DNA of 27,051 bases from an uncultured Clostridia bacterium. GTDB taxonomy: Bacteria; Bacillota; Clostridia; Oscillospirales; CAG-382. A program made the position numbers and the translations under genes. Below, in pieces: positions 23,875 to 27,051 of the stretch. The notes beneath the pieces were generated by a model. The model had not been told where the DNA came from, did no database searches, and was given only the letters and a program-made list of their open reading frames with translations. The DNA is taken from the NCBI GenBank assembly GCA_947305675.1, contig CAMZED010000006.1, positions 1 to 27,051 on the forward strand. Reading direction: 5' to 3'. How positions within the stretch are numbered: position 1 is the first letter of the stretch; each line of letters begins with the position of its first letter.

Positions 23875-26120
23875 TAGGATTTTTGCATTATTTTAAGTTC
23901 CGGTTCGCCGTCAAACCAAAGCACCGCCTCGCACCCCTCGCGAAGACTGCCGTCGAGCATTGCCCCGGCGACGACGTCACCGGCTTTACGCAACACATAT
24001 CGACTGACCGCCCGCGCGGAGCGCGAGCCCGAGCTTTCGACAAGCGAATCCGCCGCCGATTGATCGAACCGCAGAATTATGCCGCGCTCTTTAAGTTTTT
24101 CGGCGAACGAGCCGAGTTTTTGGGCGGCGATACGGCGCAGATCGCTTTTTTCTAAATCGCGGAAAACGATTATCTCGTCAAACCGGTCGACAAGTTCGGG
24201 CGCAAGGAAATCTTTTGCCGTATCCCTGCCGCCGCGGGCACCATCGCCGAAACCGATCGCGGCGGAACGCGCGGGGACGTTCGCGGTGGCGATCACGATC
24301 GAATCGGAAAACGGGACGCGGATTCCGCTCGAATCGGTCAGCACACCTTCGTCGAGTATCTGCAATATCAGCGCCCTTACGTCCGGATGCGCTTTTTCGA
24401 TCTCGTCGAACAGCACCAAAGTATAGGGATCGCGCCGGATACGTTCGGTAAGCAATCCGCCCTCGCCGTAACCGACGTATCCCGCCGGCGCTCCGATAAG
24501 TTTCGAGACGCTGTGAGGTTCCGAAAACTCGGTCATATCCAGCCTTAAAAGCGATCCCTGCCCTCCGAACACGGTTTTTGCAAGCACTTTGGCGCATTCG
24601 GTCTTGCCCACTCCGGCGCTGCCGAGAAACATAAAACTGCCCCCGGGGCGCCGGTCGGGGCGGACTCCGAGCCGGGCGCGTTTCACCGCCGAAGCGAGGG
24701 CGGCGACAGCTTCGTCCTGACCGATGATCTGCGCTTTAAGTTCCTCTTCCAATCCCGAAAGCCGCGCGCTTTCGCCCTCGGTAAGGACTTTTACGGGGAT
24801 GCCGGTATGCCTTTCGACAGCCGAAGCTATCTCGGCGGCGCCGACAGTGAACGCGGTTTTGCCGTTTTGCGCCGTCCGGCAGGAAGCCGCCGCCTCGTCG
24901 ATAAGGTCGATCGCTTTATCGGGAAGGAAGCGTTCGGTAAGATAACGCGAGGAAAGTTCGATCGCCGAATCGACCGCGCCGTCGGTGATCGTCACCCCGT
25001 GGTATTTTTCGTATTCCGGGCGTATGCCGAGCAGCATCATTTTGCAGGAGGCGACGTCCGGTTCGCGCACCGTCACCGTCTGGAACCGCCGTTCGAGCGC
25101 TTTGTCTTTTTCGATGCTGGATTTATATTCGCGCAGAGTCGTCGCGCCGATCAGCCTTATCTCCCCCCGGGCGAGCGAAGGTTTGAGTATATTCGAAGCG
25201 TCGATCGCGCCCTCGGCTCCGCCGGCTCCGACGACGGTGTGGATCTCGTCGATAAAGAGTATCACGTCGGGGGAAGACCGCGCCTCGTCGAGGATCCCTT
25301 TCACCTTTTCTTCGAACTCGCCGCGATATTTTGTCCCGGCGACCAAAGACGAAAGTTCAAGGCTCAGTATCCTTTTGTTTTTCAGCGGTTCCGGCACCTG
25401 CCCTTTTGCTATACGCATTGCGACCGATTCGACTATCGCGGTTTTGCCTACTCCCGCTTCGCCGATAAGGCAGGGATTGTTTTTGGTTCGGCGCATAAGG
25501 ATGCTTATAATACGTTCTTCCTCGTTTTCGCGCCCGATCACCGGGTCGGTCTTTCCTTCGGCGGCGCGAAGCGTGAGATCGGTCGAATTTGCGTCGAGCA
25601 GAGGAGTCGGAACGCTCTTTACTCGCGGCTCGGGTTCGGCCGCGTCGAAAGACTCCGGTTCGGAGTTCTGCGAAGGCTCGTCGTACATTTCCGAACAGTA
25701 AACCGATTCGAGCAGACTGATCAGTTCAACTGTATCTATCTTAAGGCTTTCGAGAATACGCACAGCAACGCAATCCTCGCCGAGCATTGCGATCGCAAGA
25801 TGTTCCGGTCCGACTTTGGCGGCTCCCGAAGCCGAAGCGATATATGAAGCGCGCAGTATTATTCGGCGGAATACCGGAGTCATATCCTCGGCGGTGAGCG
25901 AGGTGCGGCACCCCATACCGGTCATACCTATAATCCGTTCGCGTACTTTTGGCTTTTCGCAGCCCCTCTCGCGCAGCATCCGCGAAACGGCGCCGCTTTC
26001 CTCGTCGGCAAGACCCATAAGAAGGTGTTCGCTTCCGATATATGTGTGTCCGAGTTCACCCGCCGCATCCAAAGCGCAGCCGATAGTCTTTTTTGCACGG
26101 AAAGAAAATCTTTTCAGCAT
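23871..26120 (-). CDS. Clp protease ATP-binding subunit, ClpC/ClpA-type without middle domain
   Basis: A 749-residue AAA+ unfoldase. A double Clp-N domain occupies about 1-140. Module 1 has Walker A GEAGVGKT (220-227) and Walker B FIDE (D291/E292). Module 2 has Walker A GSAGVGKT (500-507) and LFDEIEKAHPD. The loop tripeptide IGF (622-624) is the ClpP contact. Between the modules, DLIDEAAASCR runs almost directly into HTGIPVKVL, so the coiled-coil M/UVR domain of ClpC is missing, as in ClpA. No ctsR, mcsA, mcsB or clpP lies nearby. ATG 26120 gives the usual N-terminus (MLKRFSFRAKKT), but its ribosome-binding site is weak; the frame extends to 26174. I found no clear promoter in the 124-base gap upstream. 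Confidence 0.93.
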   Translation of the reverse strand: MLKRFSFRAKKTIGCALDAAGELGHTYIGSEHLLMGLADEESGAVSRMLRERGCEKPKVRERIIGMTGMGCRTSLTAEDMTPVFRRIILRASYIASASGAAKVGPEHLAIAMLGEDCVAVRILESLKIDTVELISLLESVYCSEMYDEPSQNSEPESFDAAEPEPRVKSVPTPLLDANSTDLTLRAAEGKTDPVIGRENEEERIISILMRRTKNNPCLIGEAGVGKTAIVESVAMRIAKGQVPEPLKNKRILSLELSSLVAGTKYRGEFEEKVKGILDEARSSPDVILFIDEIHTVVGAGGAEGAIDASNILKPSLARGEIRLIGATTLREYKSSIEKDKALERRFQTVTVREPDVASCKMMLLGIRPEYEKYHGVTITDGAVDSAIELSSRYLTERFLPDKAIDLIDEAAASCRTAQNGKTAFTVGAAEIASAVERHTGIPVKVLTEGESARLSGLEEELKAQIIGQDEAVAALASAVKRARLGVRPDRRPGGSFMFLGSAGVGKTECAKVLAKTVFGGQGSLLRLDMTEFSEPHSVSKLIGAPAGYVGYGEGGLLTERIRRDPYTLVLFDEIEKAHPDVRALILQILDEGVLTDSSGIRVPFSDSIVIATANVPARSAAIGFGDGARGGRDTAKDFLAPELVDRFDEIIVFRDLEKSDLRRIAAQKLGSFAEKLKERGIILRFDQSAADSLVESSGSRSARAVSRYVLRKAGDVVAGAMLDGSLREGCEAVLWFDGEPELKIMQKSY

Positions 26121-26193
26121 ATCTCTCACGAGATAAACATCCCCTCTCATAACCATACTATGTAAAATCGGCAAAAAAGGTTAGGATTACCCC

Positions 26194-26222
26194 TTTACAA
26201 TCGCGGCGGCAAATGATATAAT
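26194..26222 (+). promoter_or_regulatory. sigma-A promoter of the membrane-anchored protein gene
   Basis: TTTACA at 26194-26199, 17-bp spacer, TATAAT at 26217-26222, with an extended -10 TG at 26214-26215. Start of transcription is expected near 26229, which leaves a very short leader. Confidence 0.85.
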
Positions 26223-26244
26223 TTTTGCGGAAGGAGTGATCAGA

Positions 26245-26958
26245 ATGCCCCAGCAAGTGGCAGAGCTCCCGGCGGAAGTCAAGGCGCAAAGAGTTACGCC
26301 CCGCGGCGGGAAAAGAGCCGGCGGAAAAACGCCGCGCCGGAATAATCCGCGTCCGCGCAACCGCGACAGGTCGTCGAAGGTCGCCGCCTTTGTAATAGTA
26401 GTTTTGCTGTTTTACGCGCTGTTTACTCTTTTGATCGCGGGATTTATCTTTTATTCCTTCAACGACACCGCGAAAAATACCGAAATATATTCGTTGCGCG
26501 TCGTTTATGACGAAAAGACGATCCACAACATCCCCGCCGCCGAAGCGAACGATCAGTACGGACTTTATATCCCCTTTTCATATCTGACCGATATAGCCGC
26601 GTTCGGACTTGCGGGTGAAGGCGACGACATATCGCTGTTTATTATCGGTACGGACAACCGCATAAACTGCACGGCGAACTCGTCTCTTATAGTTATTAAT
26701 GACAACCCGGTACGTATATCCGCTCCGGTGATGCGGCGAGAAAGCGACGGTGAATATCTTATCCCGGTAACGCTGCTTGAAACCTATATAAAAGGCATCG
26801 ACGTCAGATACGACAGCGAAAAGATGATTTGTTACGTATCGTCCGACGTCGGAAAGACCGACGTTGCACTTACGCTTTTGCTTCCCGAACCGATGGAAAA
26901 ATCGTATTTCCCCGAATCCTATAAAGTCTATCGCCCGGAAGAATCGACCGCGCAATGA
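26245..26958 (+). CDS. membrane-anchored protein with a stalk-like (copper amine oxidase N-terminal-type) domain
   Basis: A 237-residue protein. Residues 1-45 are very basic and rich in Pro, Gly and Arg, followed by one membrane segment at about 46-70 (AAFVIVVLLFYALFTLLIAG). The outer part has LYIPFSYLTDIAAFGLAGEG, NDNPVRISAPVMRRES, YLIPVTLLETYIKG and VRYDSEKMICYVSSD. This alternation resembles the copper amine oxidase N-terminal-type (stalk) domains common on Clostridial surfaces. AAGGAG at 26231-26236 is eight bases before ATG 26245; an in-frame GTG at 26236 overlaps that site and is rejected. Function is unknown; a cell-wall role is inferred only from topology. Confidence 0.82.
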   Translation: MPQQVAELPAEVKAQRVTPRGGKRAGGKTPRRNNPRPRNRDRSSKVAAFVIVVLLFYALFTLLIAGFIFYSFNDTAKNTEIYSLRVVYDEKTIHNIPAAEANDQYGLYIPFSYLTDIAAFGLAGEGDDISLFIIGTDNRINCTANSSLIVINDNPVRISAPVMRRESDGEYLIPVTLLETYIKGIDVRYDSEKMICYVSSDVGKTDVALTLLLPEPMEKSYFPESYKVYRPEESTAQ

Positions 26959-26967
26959 TCTGAATGT

Positions 26968-26996
26968 AAAAACCCCCTCGCCGGTGAGCGAGGGGG
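26968..26996 (-). terminator. intrinsic terminator, T-run on the minus strand
   Basis: CCCCCTCGC (26973-26981) pairs with GCGAGGGGG (26988-26996). Read leftward it is followed by five T, so it best serves a gene entering from the right; rightward it lacks a T-run but sits 14 bases after the membrane-anchored gene and may act in both directions. Confidence 0.75.
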
Positions 26997-27016
26997 TCAG
27001 AGCGCAGACAAAGCGG

Positions 27017-27051
27017 CTATTTACGCACCGATACGGCACGAATGACGTAAA
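27017..27051 (-). CDS. probable C-terminal tail of a leftward gene, cut by window edge
   Basis: Leftward, one frame reads YVIRAVSVRK and then TAG (27019-27017), 20 bases before the minus-strand terminator. The ending resembles the last strand of class I methyltransferases ('fYviRAv'), but ten residues are too few to assign. Another frame stops at 27024-27022 and is also possible. Confidence 0.3.
   Translation of the reverse strand, partial: YVIRAVSVRK

Noticed and set aside
24807..25847. Plus-strand 346-codon frame opposite the Clp ATPase gene
   Set aside because: Shadow of a conserved AAA+ gene; its composition mirrors the coding strand.
1..27051. CRISPR arrays, transposases, phage genes, riboswitch aptamers
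   Set aside because: No regularly spaced repeats, no transposase or integrase motifs, and no aptamer pattern I could recognise in the intergenic regions.

Overview
The window looks like part of the chromosome of a spore-forming Firmicute of the class Clostridia, moderately GC-rich. I see the sporulation genes spoIIGA and sigE, an M50 protease of the SpoIVFB type, an HPr with both His15 and Ser46, and two classic Firmicute translation operons (rimP-nusA-ylxR-ylxQ-infB-rbfA-nrnA-truB and ylxM-ffh-rpsP-khpA-rimM-trmD). I cannot name the genus. No CRISPR array, prophage, insertion sequence or rRNA is visible.

Layout. (1) 1-1300: the 3' part of a tRNA-Ser(CGA) with its terminator, then an AT-rich segment holding one gene for an alpha/alpha-toroid-like protein and a broken AraC-type DNA-binding domain. 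This is the only part that looks foreign. (2) 1423-3828: a leftward M50 protease and a small membrane protein, divergent from spoIIGA-sigE. (3) 3825-4716: a NYN-domain nuclease-like gene with a perfect consensus promoter and apparently an ATA start codon. (4) 4741-11607: the rimP-to-truB operon, with a long leader hairpin and a terminator. (5) 11725-12593: a lone ParB/Noc-like gene ending in a shared bidirectional terminator. (6) 18170-12608, leftward: ptsH, uvrC, rsmD, coaD, an enolase-superfamily enzyme and a D-2-hydroxyacid dehydrogenase. (7) 23874-18236, leftward: ylxM, ffh, rpsP, khpA, rimM, trmD, then a large membrane protein and a DUF4330-like protein. (8) 26120-23871, leftward: a Clp ATPase that lacks the ClpC middle domain. 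(9) 26194-27051: a rightward membrane-anchored protein, a terminator, and the probable tail of another leftward gene.

Most genes are core housekeeping: ribosome maturation (RimP, RbfA, RimM, RsmD, KhpA, S16), tRNA modification (TruB, TrmD), translation initiation and transcription elongation (IF-2, NusA), protein targeting (Ffh, YlxM), DNA repair (UvrC) and coenzyme A synthesis (CoaD). The most unusual points are: the ATA start behind a perfect promoter; two perfect sigma-A promoters whose -35 box contains the stop codon of the gene before; long perfect hairpins at the 5' ends of both translation operons; the Clp ATPase without a middle domain; a SpoIVFB-like protease paired with a tiny membrane protein beside spoIIGA; and an enolase-superfamily/dehydrogenase pair attached to a housekeeping operon. 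I did not find a convincing complete new defence or mobile system.
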